The notes under the pieces: generated by a model
What the model was told of the DNA's origin: nothing
Database searches by the model: none
The model's input: the letters and a program-made list of their open reading frames with translations, nothing else
In this document: piece after piece, positions 15,646-22,413 of the stretch
Position numbering within the stretch: the first letter of the stretch is position 1
Layout: each line of letters starts with the position of its first letter
Made by a program: the position numbers and the translations under genes
DNA from: a virus
Reading direction: 5' to 3' (one strand)
IMG/VR virus record: IMGVR_UViG_3300049255_000584
Coordinates: 1-37,301 of that record
Length of the DNA: 37,301 nt

Positions 15646-16692
15646 TCAGACCCCCTTCTTCTTGGCGGCCATCTTGGCCTTGTGCTCTTTGTAGGCCTTG
15701 GGATCGGTGCCGAATTTCTCGCACACCGCCATCTCCTCGGCCGTCATGTCGCCGTCGTCGCTCATCTGCTCCGGCGTTTTTCCCTTGTTCGGGGGCAGGC
15801 CGCCGGAGTTGATCGACGTCAGAGCGTTCAGCTCCTTCTCGACCGCGGCCGGGTCAGCCACATGGCGCGCCACGTAATGGTCGCGCAGCGGCTTGATCGG
15901 CTTGCCAGCCTCGATCTGCCCGTCAACGAAGCGCTCGGCGCGCTCGCGGCCGGTCTGCGCCACCATCGTCTGAAGCTGCGTTTGCAGCTCCACGATCGTG
16001 CTGGCCATGCGCGCGCTGTCGCCGGCGTTGGCACGCTGCAACACCGTCACGAGGCGCTCGCCGTTGATGTCGGTCTCCGTCACGCCAGCGGCCGTCGCGA
16101 TCGCCGCGATCTGTTGTGAGTGCGCAGCCACGGCCGCATGCGCCGCGGTCGCCGCCGTCACGATGGCGGCGTCATCCGCCGTAGCGGGCAGCCCGAGGGC
16201 GGCGCGCAGCTGTTCTGCTAGGTTCAAGCCTGTCTCCTGTTGGGAAAAGAGTTTTGCGAGTTGAGAAAGGTTCGGCGCGTTGGTCAGCGCGGCGCGCTTC
16301 AGCAGCAGAACCGTTCCGGATTCGTCGTGCGTGAAAACAGGGCTGATCCCGCTATAGGCCTTGTCCGCCATCAGCTGCGTGCCGGGACCGGTCCATTCCA
16401 CGCGGCCCCAGATGCCGTCCGCGCGGGCCTCAAGCGCCACGATCCAGGCCTTCGCCGGGCTCGGCTCACCGTTCGGTCCCGCCAGGTCAGTGGCGTGGTT
16501 CTCGTCGATCGGCATCCGGCCGCCCGCCGCCTGCATGCTGGCAGCAATGACCGCGGCCGGATTTTTAAGTGTGTAGGGGCCGCGCCCGTCGACACCGGTA
16601 AAGGTGCCGGCCGGGATCAATTGAACCCATTCCGGGGCCGTGCCCATGACGGTGCCGGGAAAGGGCTGGTGATGAATAGCGCGGAGGTTCAT
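15646..16692 (-). CDS. Head maturation protease/scaffold (Mu gpI/gpZ-like)
   Basis: The protein has 348 residues from the ATG at 16692; a longer in-frame start at 16752 would overlap the dyad site and was rejected. The N-terminal protease part (residues about 10-140) contains PIDENHATDL (likely catalytic His, residue 66) and YSGISPVF (likely nucleophile Ser, residue 117), matching Mu-like I proteins. The rest is a long helical, charged scaffold region (AAIVTAATAAHAAVAAHSQQ; GKPIKPLRDHYVARH), with a Lys-rich C-terminus (AKMAAKKKGV). In Mu the same gene also yields scaffold Z from an internal start; internal ATG candidates exist here but none is proven. It opens the operon after promoter-like site B. 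Confidence 0.93.
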   Translation of the reverse strand: MNLRAIHHQPFPGTVMGTAPEWVQLIPAGTFTGVDGRGPYTLKNPAAVIAASMQAAGGRMPIDENHATDLAGPNGEPSPAKAWIVALEARADGIWGRVEWTGPGTQLMADKAYSGISPVFTHDESGTVLLLKRAALTNAPNLSQLAKLFSQQETGLNLAEQLRAALGLPATADDAAIVTAATAAHAAVAAHSQQIAAIATAAGVTETDINGERLVTVLQRANAGDSARMASTIVELQTQLQTMVAQTGRERAERFVDGQIEAGKPIKPLRDHYVARHVADPAAVEKELNALTSINSGGLPPNKGKTPEQMSDDGDMTAEEMAVCEKFGTDPKAYKEHKAKMAAKKKGV

Positions 16693-16726
16693 GCAGGCCG
16701 CAGAGTGCTGGCCGCGCGGTGCGCCG

Positions 16727-16748
16727 TTAATACCTACGGCAGTAGGTG
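16727..16748 (-). promoter_or_regulatory. Putative late promoter/activator site B (upstream of protease gene)
   Basis: The dyad ACCTACGGCAGTAGGT (16732-16747) is followed on the minus strand by TATTAA (16732-16727), 35 bases before the protease start at 16692. The two other copies have the same plan. If TATTAA is a -10 box the transcript would start near 16720 and carry a short leader. In Mu the corresponding position is occupied by the late promoter PI. Inference: binding site of the Mor/C-like activator at 28466-28852. Confidence 0.68.
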
Positions 16749-16773
16749 GCACCCCCCACTAAATCTGGGGTGC
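16749..16773. terminator. Inverted repeat directly behind site B, possible terminator
   Basis: GCACCCC (16749-16755) and GGGGTGC (16767-16773) form a seven-base stem with an 11-base loop, adjoining the dyad of site B on its upstream side. It lacks a U-tract on the minus strand. It could end the preceding transcription unit just before the late promoter, or simply be a structural element of the site. Confidence 0.4.
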
Positions 16774-16945
16774 GGATCGCAGCCTAGCGCCGCTTCCGGT
16801 CGGTTGGAAATAGGGGCCGCGCACGGCCGCACCAGGTCGGGTGCGCCACACGGGCGCCGAAGATCGCTTGAGCCGCCAAACCCTGCTCTTACGGGCCTTA
16901 TTCGTAACTTAAAAACCTTCCTCGACCTTGCGCGCGTAAGCTGGC
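16774..16945. other. Noncoding gap between orphan gene and late promoter B
   Basis: About 170 bases separate the signal-anchored orphan (stop at 16946) from the inverted repeat beside site B. No convincing ORF is seen: a minus-strand frame from 17009 crosses it but begins inside the orphan gene and ends in the dyad, so it is taken as chance. This is one of the longest uncoded stretches in the window. I see no promoter that I can define. Confidence 0.5.
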
Positions 16946-17440
16946 TCAGTGGGCTGCGATGGCAGACCGCAGATCGGTTAGGTCGGAGCGCCTCATGACA
17001 CCGCGGCAACCCTTGCTCGGCCCAGAGGCAATCCTTACTTCGTGCGCGTCATCACTGGCCACAAAATCTGGCACTTCAACCAATGTCAGCGATGTGGCGG
17101 AACAAGCGACCAAAGGGATGCCTTCTTCCGGGTGCGCGCTCAGCTCGCCGCTGTCGGCCAGCGCTTTACCCAGCGCCATTGCTTCGGCGCTGTCCCAGAT
17201 CAGTGCGCTGTCTCCCGGACCGCCGTTCACGATCATATATTCCGTTTGCGCCGGCTCTGGGTTAGCTGCAGTCACCGGGGTTGGCATTGTTGCTTGAGCT
17301 CGGTCCACGAGTTGCTCCGGCGACTTCGGCGGCGGATCGGGTAGAAAACCCTCCAATCCCAGAAAGACAGTGATCGTTAGCAACGCGACAAAGCTGCCAG
17401 CGATCCATTTTATCGCCTTCATGGCCGTCAGCACCCGCAT
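16946..17440 (-). CDS. Signal-anchored hypothetical protein (possible moron)
   Basis: The protein has 164 residues from the ATG at 17440, which has a good ribosome-binding site (GGAGGG, 7 bases upstream); an ATG at 17422 is the alternative. A basic N-terminus (MKAIKW) and a hydrophobic stretch (residues about 11-27, IAGSFVALLTITVFLGL) form a signal anchor. The mature part is acidic and contains two Cys in VACSATSL and KGCRGVM, which may form a disulphide in the periplasm. No family is recognised. It lies between virion morphogenesis and protease genes, where Mu has none, and its base composition is lower in GC than its neighbours by eye. This suggests an accessory gene such as a superinfection-exclusion or host-modifying protein. 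Confidence 0.75.
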   Translation of the reverse strand: MRVLTAMKAIKWIAGSFVALLTITVFLGLEGFLPDPPPKSPEQLVDRAQATMPTPVTAANPEPAQTEYMIVNGGPGDSALIWDSAEAMALGKALADSGELSAHPEEGIPLVACSATSLTLVEVPDFVASDDAHEVRIASGPSKGCRGVMRRSDLTDLRSAIAAH

Positions 17441-17497
17441 GCTTGCACCCTCCGTTACACTCGCGACTCAGCGCCGATCTCGGGCCAGGTCAAGCGC

Positions 17498-18022
17498 CTA
17501 TCGAAGCGAAGCCACAGCCAATGCGCGAGAGTAGAAGAAGTCCACGGCCTCCAGCGCCACCACCTGGTCTTCCTTGCCGAAACCCAGGTAAGGTCGCGCC
17601 GGGATCTTCACGCTGCCGGCGCGCACCAGCTTGCCGCCCATGCGGAACACCAGCGCCTTGGCGGTCACCGGCCTGATCACGCCGCCGAATTGATGGATAG
17701 CGGCGTATTTCTTGTTGCTGCCCACGCGCAGCACCGTTCCCTCTACCTTGAAGGTGATGCTGCCCATCAGGCCGCCGCTCATGGCGCGGTTGCGCAGAAT
17801 GCCGGGGCCTTTCTTAGTTTCCGCATAGACCGGGTTCAGCGCGTGCCAGGCGCGGCCCTCGGGGTCTTTCGCTTCGAGAAATCGGTGCTGCGTGCTCTTC
17901 ACCATTCCGACGCCGATCGTCTTCAGCAGCGGGCTGAAATCGCGGGTCAGCATCTGCAGCTTCTCGATGCCCTCGCGGAAGCGCCCATCCTCGAAGGCGG
18001 CGGTCAGGGTCGCGCCGGTCAT
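17498..18022 (-). CDS. Virion morphogenesis protein (Mu gpG-like)
   Basis: The protein has 174 residues from the ATG at 18022, overlapping the MuF stop. It matches the phage virion morphogenesis family (Mu G/gp31, P2-like S): helical N-terminus with FSPLLKTIGVGMVKSTQHRF, then the RAWHALNPVYAETKK motif, ILRNRAMSGGLMGSITF, and the conserved NKKYAAIHQFGG motif, followed by IPARPYLGF. These are the family's strongest marks. It is needed for tail completion and joining of heads to tails. The order MuF-G-protease is as in Mu, with the orphan at 16946-17440 inserted before the protease gene. Confidence 0.93.
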   Translation of the reverse strand: MTGATLTAAFEDGRFREGIEKLQMLTRDFSPLLKTIGVGMVKSTQHRFLEAKDPEGRAWHALNPVYAETKKGPGILRNRAMSGGLMGSITFKVEGTVLRVGSNKKYAAIHQFGGVIRPVTAKALVFRMGGKLVRAGSVKIPARPYLGFGKEDQVVALEAVDFFYSRALAVASLR

Positions 18023-18735
18023 TTGAGCTCTTTTTCCGGGTCGGCCTTCACCGGCGATTTCCAGGCCATGCCCGGATTATAGTCGAAGCCAGGGTCGATC
18101 CCGTCCGGAACGCGGTGCACCTGGCCGGTCTTATCCACCCAATCGTGGTAGGTGATTTCCGGGGCCTTGTCCGGTCCGGTCTTGCCCATGCGCGCCAGGT
18201 CGCCTTCGCTCACCGGCTCGACCCAGCAGCTGCATTTCCAGCCATTCGGCGCGTAGTGCGTGGCCCAAAACCCGTCGTCGCAGCGCAGCGTAGTGCCGTC
18301 CCAGGCCAGGTGCATCGGCCGGGGGTGCACGCTGTCGCCGTGCCGGTAGCGCCAGTAGGGGAAGAAGGCCGTCACATCCGGGTCGCACATTTGCGTGTAG
18401 CGGCCGGCGGAATAGGCCATGCTCAGATTGGTTTCATAGATTATGGAGCTGCGCCTGGCCGCGCTGCCGGTGTGTTCCCAGCCATGGTCCGCGACGATCT
18501 TGTCGAAGTCGCGGCGGAACTCCTCGAGCGTGGTGCCCTCGCTAATCGCCTTGTCGACCGATTTCCGGAAATCCTCCACCAAGTCGTCACTGGCGGCGCC
18601 GGCGACCATGAAGGACCGCGTGTGGGCTTCCTTCCACACATCCGTCCAGCGCTCGGTTTTGACGTTGGCCTTCCCGCGGAAAAACTCGATCGCCTCGGCG
18701 AAGGGCAAATTGATGGCCTGCAGAAGGTCGCTCAT
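18019..18735 (-). CDS. Phage head morphogenesis protein (MuF/gp30-like)
   Basis: The protein has 238 residues from the ATG at 18735, whose overlap with the preceding stop is ATGA. It shows the MuF domain: INLPFAEAIEFFRGK near the N-terminus, FMVAGAASDDLVEDFRKSVDKAISEGTTLEEF, a GWEHTGSAARRSSIIYETNL segment, the conserved YTQMCDPDVTAFFPYWRYRHGDSVHPRPMHLAWDG region, and NGWKCSCWVEPVS. It is a minor head protein bound next to the portal, involved in DNA packaging or injection. It is about 100 residues shorter than Mu gp30 because the usual C-terminal extension is missing. It is separated from the portal by three orphans. Confidence 0.93.
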   Translation of the reverse strand: MSDLLQAINLPFAEAIEFFRGKANVKTERWTDVWKEAHTRSFMVAGAASDDLVEDFRKSVDKAISEGTTLEEFRRDFDKIVADHGWEHTGSAARRSSIIYETNLSMAYSAGRYTQMCDPDVTAFFPYWRYRHGDSVHPRPMHLAWDGTTLRCDDGFWATHYAPNGWKCSCWVEPVSEGDLARMGKTGPDKAPEITYHDWVDKTGQVHRVPDGIDPGFDYNPGMAWKSPVKADPEKELK

Positions 18736-18968
18736 CCTACAGCATAAACCTTCGCCTCGATGCAACGCAGCGCCGCAATCTGCTTTTCGGAGAGCGTGTA
18801 TTTGCCTTTATTCAGCAGCATCCGCCCGCGCAGATCGTCCACGAAATCCTGCTCCCACCAGGTCAGGCGGGCACAGAATTCGCAATCCTTCAGCAGCTCG
18901 GCCAGGTCGATCGGCTTCGGCGCCGCTCGGTTGGCAAGCGCGATCGCGCGCGCCTCTGGCGAAATCAT
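18732..18968 (-). CDS. Small hypothetical protein before MuF
   Basis: The protein has 78 residues, starting at the ATG at 18968, which overlaps the preceding gene's stop by four bases. The sequence is rich in helices, with LAELLKDCEFCARLTWWEQDFVDDLRGRM and YTLSEKQIAALRCIEAKV; the second is similar to a C-terminal helix-turn-helix-like segment in primase or regulatory proteins, but I do not claim this. A C-x-x-C pair (CEFC) is present. The gene is translationally coupled to MuF. No family is recognised. Confidence 0.72.
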   Translation of the reverse strand: MISPEARAIALANRAAPKPIDLAELLKDCEFCARLTWWEQDFVDDLRGRMLLNKGKYTLSEKQIAALRCIEAKVYAVG

Positions 18969-19270
18969 TTGCGGCCCCGCGCCCGCGCTTTTGATATGCG
19001 ATGCTCCGCTTCCTCCACCGCGGCCACGCAGCCTTCGATCTGAAGACTAAGCCGACGATAATTCTCCATTTGCTCTGCGGACATCGTGTCTCCCATGGCT
19101 CGAACGCGGGTTTCTAAGTCCGCGAGGGTCATCCTCAGCATCGGGTTTAGGCAGCCGGCATTCCATCGTGAAACCCGGATTGATATTTTCTGCCGAGCGA
19201 ACTTTGTGAACGCGGGATCCAGCACGTCGCCATCGACGCCAGACTTCGCGGCGTCACCCCTATCGGCCAT
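18965..19270 (-). CDS. Small hypothetical protein, helical C-terminus
   Basis: The protein has 101 residues from the ATG at 19270; the longer frame back to 19456 overlaps another gene and was rejected. The N-terminal half has ALDPAFTKFARQKISIRV-like content and the C-terminal half (MTLADLETRVRAMGDTMSAEQMENYRRL..AVEEAEHRISKARARG) is a strongly charged coiled-coil helix. It lies in a three-gene block inserted between portal and MuF. No family is recognised; a DNA- or head-associated accessory function is a guess. The base composition is lower in GC than the flanking genes. Confidence 0.7.
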   Translation of the reverse strand: MADRGDAAKSGVDGDVLDPAFTKFARQKISIRVSRWNAGCLNPMLRMTLADLETRVRAMGDTMSAEQMENYRRLSLQIEGCVAAVEEAEHRISKARARGRK

Positions 19271-19475
19271 CCGAGCACCCCGGATTTCTGAAGGAGCACC
19301 AAAGCGCTTCGTTGCTGTCATTGCGGAGGCCGCAGAACCGACAAAACTCCGGTGTCTTTGGCGGCACGAATAGGACCGCTGCCTTGCGTGCTGCCGGCCT
19401 CCGTCCCGCCAGCCAAAGCAGGAGAATGATGAAAGCCCCAGGCGCAAGGACCACAATCACTGCCGTCGCTATCAC
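19260..19475 (-). CDS. Small membrane protein with a four-cysteine cluster
   Basis: The protein has 71 residues from a GTG at 19475, forming GTGA with the portal stop. A hydrophobic N-terminal segment (about residues 2-22, IATAVIVVLAPGAFIILLLWL) is a single membrane span. The C-terminal half has C-x-x-C and two further Cys (FCRFC ... WC ... GC), a likely zinc or disulphide site. It follows the portal gene and starts the orphan block before MuF. The combination of membrane span and C4 cluster is unusual for a head-gene region and suggests an accessory host-targeted function. No family is recognised. Confidence 0.72.
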   Translation of the reverse strand: MIATAVIVVLAPGAFIILLLWLAGRRPAARKAAVLFVPPKTPEFCRFCGLRNDSNEALWCSFRNPGCSDGR

Positions 19476-21106
19476 GGCCGCCGCCGCCCGATCTGCGCCA
19501 TCACGCTGGCCTGGCCCACAACCTCGGCCAGCGCCATGCCTTGCGCCATCGCCACGGCGAATTCGTCGCTCTCCAGCTTCAGTCCTTCCAGCCGGCGCCG
19601 CAGGTCCTTCAGGTCCCTGGCGGCCTCCACCTGCGCCCGCACCTGGTCAGTCATGGCGCCCAATCCATTGGCCGCCTGGCGCGCCAGGCGCACCGTCAGG
19701 GCCTCCACAAGCCGGTCTGGGTCATTGCCCGCCGGCGGATCAGGCTCGGCCGTGTGGCGCGCCACCAGCGCGCGCAGCGGGCCGAGCAGGCTGCTCTGCG
19801 GGTCGCTCTCGGAAAGCCCTGGCGAAACCGGCGGCTTCCCACCAGGTGGCACGCCGCCGACCGTCTCATCACCGTCCTCGGGATCGTCCAGATCGAGCTT
19901 ATCCCGCAGCTGCGACGCCTTAACGCGTAGGCCGGTGTCGGCGATCGCCGCGATCACATCCTTGATCGGCGGGCTCTCTTCCTGGCCCACAAGCACGCGC
20001 GGATAGGTCGGCTGCTCGCCGTAGGTGTAGATGATCATCTGCCGCACGATCTGGCGCGTGATCGTCACGCCAAGCAGCCGCGCGTCGAAGCGCTCCACGT
20101 CCTGCTCGGCGCTGCGGTGCTCCTTGCCCACGGCATGGCCGCCCGAAATGGCATCGGTGCCGGCGGTCCCGCCAAGCACCAGCTTGCTCACTGAGCGGTC
20201 CAGCCAGTCTGCCCGCTTTTCGTAGAGCGTGGCGCCGGCCGCGCGATCCGTATCCTTGATGAATTCGATTTCCATCGATTTCGGGATAATGGCGGCGATA
20301 TCACCCGCAATCTGCGAAACGGCCCGCCACAGCGTATTTTTATCGGTCCCGCTCGCCTCGGGTCCGTACCGGCCGACGCGGATTGGCAACCCATAAGCCT
20401 GGATGAAAACCTGCCAGTCACGCGCCGTGAAGGCCGCATACATCCACAGGAACGCCACCATGCGCGTAAGACCGGCGCGCACGATATTGCCCGATTTTGA
20501 CTTGTGCAGGTGCTGCACGAATTTGTTGCCCGGCAGATCGCTGTAGGCGCCGGCATTGCGCAGCCAGATCGTGTTTCCATCGGCCCAGCTCACTTCAAAA
20601 AAGCGCTGCGGCCGGTAGATAAGCTCGATCGGGCGGAAGCGCAGCGGCGTCGTTTCCCAAAGGATTTCCATCACCGAAAAGCCCTTGCCGATCGCGTCTG
20701 TCATGTCGAACAGCGCGTCCTGCAGCACGTCTGTATCGAGCCAATCCTCAACGAGCTTTGCGTCACGCTGCTGCTCTGGGCTGTCGCCGGCGGCCTCCAC
20801 GCGGATCGGCAGTTGGCAGACCTGCCGGCGGCGCTTGGACAGCACGGAGGCGTAATGCGGGTAATTCTCCTCGATCTCTTCCGCCAGCGTGAACCAATCC
20901 ATCGTGTTGCCTTCGTCGGCGGCACGGAGGATTGCGCCCAACCGCTGCGGCGTCATGCCGAAGGCAAGGTGCCCCTGGAATGGCGGCCGAGCCTGCGCAG
21001 CATCCACGTAGGAAACCTGCTTGCGCATGGCGGCAGCCGAGCTCGGCGTATTGAAAACGCCGATCACCCTGTCGCGAAATTTTCCGAAAAGAGTGGGGTC
21101 CGCCAT
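19472..21106 (-). CDS. Portal protein, DUF935 (Mu gp29-like)
   Basis: The protein has 544 residues (Mu gp29 is about 512), starting at the ATG at 21106. It carries the DUF935 hallmarks: GMTPQRLGAILRAADEGNT, EENYPHYASVLSKRRRQVCQLP, the FDMTDAIGKGFSVMEILWE segment, KFVQHLHKSKSGN, LTRMVAFLWMYAAFTARDWQVFIQAYG, and RVGRYGPEASGTDKNTLWRAV. It forms the dodecameric DNA channel at one capsid vertex. A C-terminal acidic/Pro-rich part (ESPPIKDV; PPGGKPPVSPGLSESDP) precedes a helical tail. It follows the inserted glycosyltransferase-like gene rather than TerL directly. Confidence 0.95.
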   Translation of the reverse strand: MADPTLFGKFRDRVIGVFNTPSSAAAMRKQVSYVDAAQARPPFQGHLAFGMTPQRLGAILRAADEGNTMDWFTLAEEIEENYPHYASVLSKRRRQVCQLPIRVEAAGDSPEQQRDAKLVEDWLDTDVLQDALFDMTDAIGKGFSVMEILWETTPLRFRPIELIYRPQRFFEVSWADGNTIWLRNAGAYSDLPGNKFVQHLHKSKSGNIVRAGLTRMVAFLWMYAAFTARDWQVFIQAYGLPIRVGRYGPEASGTDKNTLWRAVSQIAGDIAAIIPKSMEIEFIKDTDRAAGATLYEKRADWLDRSVSKLVLGGTAGTDAISGGHAVGKEHRSAEQDVERFDARLLGVTITRQIVRQMIIYTYGEQPTYPRVLVGQEESPPIKDVIAAIADTGLRVKASQLRDKLDLDDPEDGDETVGGVPPGGKPPVSPGLSESDPQSSLLGPLRALVARHTAEPDPPAGNDPDRLVEALTVRLARQAANGLGAMTDQVRAQVEAARDLKDLRRRLEGLKLESDEFAVAMAQGMALAEVVGQASVMAQIGRRRP

Positions 21107-21124
21107 TTAATCGCGCCTTCAGGT

Positions 21125-22063
21125 TTACAAGCAATTCTCGTCTTCGGCGCGTGAGCGCAGATACAAATCCCACTCGCGCTCGAGCTCGGGCTTATTACCT
21201 GCCCACTCCAGAATGCCCCAGCTATTGCGCTTCAGATCCGTGTCAGGATCAAAGCCGTGGCGCACGAACATATCCCAGCGGGAAAGATAGCCGCGCTTCT
21301 GCTTTTTGCCGTGGAAGCGGTGCTCGATCATGCCCGGCACCGCGGCAAACCGGCCATTCACAAAGCGCCGTGTGCGATCTTGCCAGCGCAGCAGGTGTGC
21401 CTTGTATGATGCGGACGTGCCGCCCGGCCAGCTGCTCTCCACCAGGCCGGCAATCGCCAGTGCCATGTGGTGATCCGCCGAACCCATGCCGCCGAGCTCG
21501 AATAGGCCGCCGACGTAATCCAGGAAGGCGCGCGTGCACCCCCAGGAAAATCCGCTATGCGGGTAATCGTAGGGGCCGCCATCCGCCTTCCAGAAACTTG
21601 GGCCGCCAGGCGCCAATTTGCTGCCGTGCAGGAAACAATCGGCGAAGGAACGGTGCAGGGCGATCAGTTCATCATTCGGCCCCAGGTCCATCGCATTTTC
21701 CCAGGTTTGCAACACCCGGTAGTGCTCCAGATAAGCCGACGTCTCCGACACCCAGTTTGGATTTCGGTGGAAAACGTCGGCGTCTTCCCACACGATTTTC
21801 TGCGCCTGCGGCGTGCGCCGGATCGCCTCCATGATCGCGTTTTCCTTGCTCCACGCCCAGCTATCAGCGCGCAAGCCGATATGCTGCACGTGCGGGATGT
21901 CCGCGCACAGGAAAGGTGCGCCGCCATACTGCACCTCAGCCACCACCACCCGGGCGCCATGGTCGAGCGTTGCCTTTGCCCAATCCTCAAAATGCTTGTG
22001 CGGCGTCTTCCACCGCAGCGGATTGAAGCGAGCCGTGAAAACGTAAACCGGGTCGGCACTCAT
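21125..22063 (-). CDS. Glycosyltransferase-like protein (GT-A fold, galactosyltransferase-like)
   Basis: The protein has 312 residues from the ATG at 22063, overlapping the previous stop (ATGA). It begins YVFTARFNPLRWKTPHKHFEDW and shows a DxD-like motif (WEDADVF, Asp94 and Asp96), a FWKADGGPYDYPHSGFSWGCTRAFLD segment, and GGMGSADHHMALAIAG (about 191-206), comparable to the W-G-x-D/E-D acceptor motif of beta-1,4-galactosyltransferases. It ends in ELEREWDLYLRSRAEDE. It lies between terminase and portal, an unusual place. Possible substrates are virion proteins, modified DNA bases or host envelope glycans; nothing in the sequence decides. The enzyme class is inferred from fold motifs. Confidence 0.78.
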   Translation of the reverse strand: MSADPVYVFTARFNPLRWKTPHKHFEDWAKATLDHGARVVVAEVQYGGAPFLCADIPHVQHIGLRADSWAWSKENAIMEAIRRTPQAQKIVWEDADVFHRNPNWVSETSAYLEHYRVLQTWENAMDLGPNDELIALHRSFADCFLHGSKLAPGGPSFWKADGGPYDYPHSGFSWGCTRAFLDYVGGLFELGGMGSADHHMALAIAGLVESSWPGGTSASYKAHLLRWQDRTRRFVNGRFAAVPGMIEHRFHGKKQKRGYLSRWDMFVRHGFDPDTDLKRNSWGILEWAGNKPELEREWDLYLRSRAEDENCL

Positions 22064-22413
22064 TTCGTCACCTTGGGATAGGGTTTGTCGGGATCAGCCG
22101 CCGGCCGCAGCGCGGCCGGCAGCTGAAAGCGGTAGCGCCAGGCCACGCGCATAACCTGCGCACGCTGGGCATCGGTCATTGCGGCCACGCGTTTGCCGCG
22201 CATGTCCCGCAGGAATTGGCGGTCGCCGGGGAAATCGGTCACCACGCGCTGCAGCCGTGCCAGCAGGTTGCTCAGCAGCAGCTCGGTCGCCAGATCCACG
22301 GTCGAGCAATCCGGCGCCGCCAGGCCCGGCATCAGGCTGCGCTCCGCCGCATCCACCGCCACGGGCTCCGCCCCTGGATCGATGCGCTCGAAGGGCTCGG
22401 CCACGGTCGGCAT
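22060..22413 (-). CDS. Small hypothetical protein after TerL
   Basis: The protein has 117 residues from the ATG at 22413, within TGATG at the terminase stop (a GTG one codon upstream is possible). The central part (about residues 40-95) is helical: TVDLATELLLSNLLARLQRVVTDF, RQFLRDMRGKRVAAM, QRAQVMRVAWRYRFQLP, with Arg-rich faces. It is coupled to the following glycosyltransferase-like gene by ATGA. It does not look like a terminase small subunit. No family is recognised. Confidence 0.72.
   Translation of the reverse strand: MPTVAEPFERIDPGAEPVAVDAAERSLMPGLAAPDCSTVDLATELLLSNLLARLQRVVTDFPGDRQFLRDMRGKRVAAMTDAQRAQVMRVAWRYRFQLPAALRPAADPDKPYPKVTK

Noticed and set aside
16734-17009. Minus-strand frame of 91 codons across the noncoding gap
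   Set aside because: It begins within the signal-anchored orphan in another frame and ends in site B; residue composition is that of noncoding DNA.
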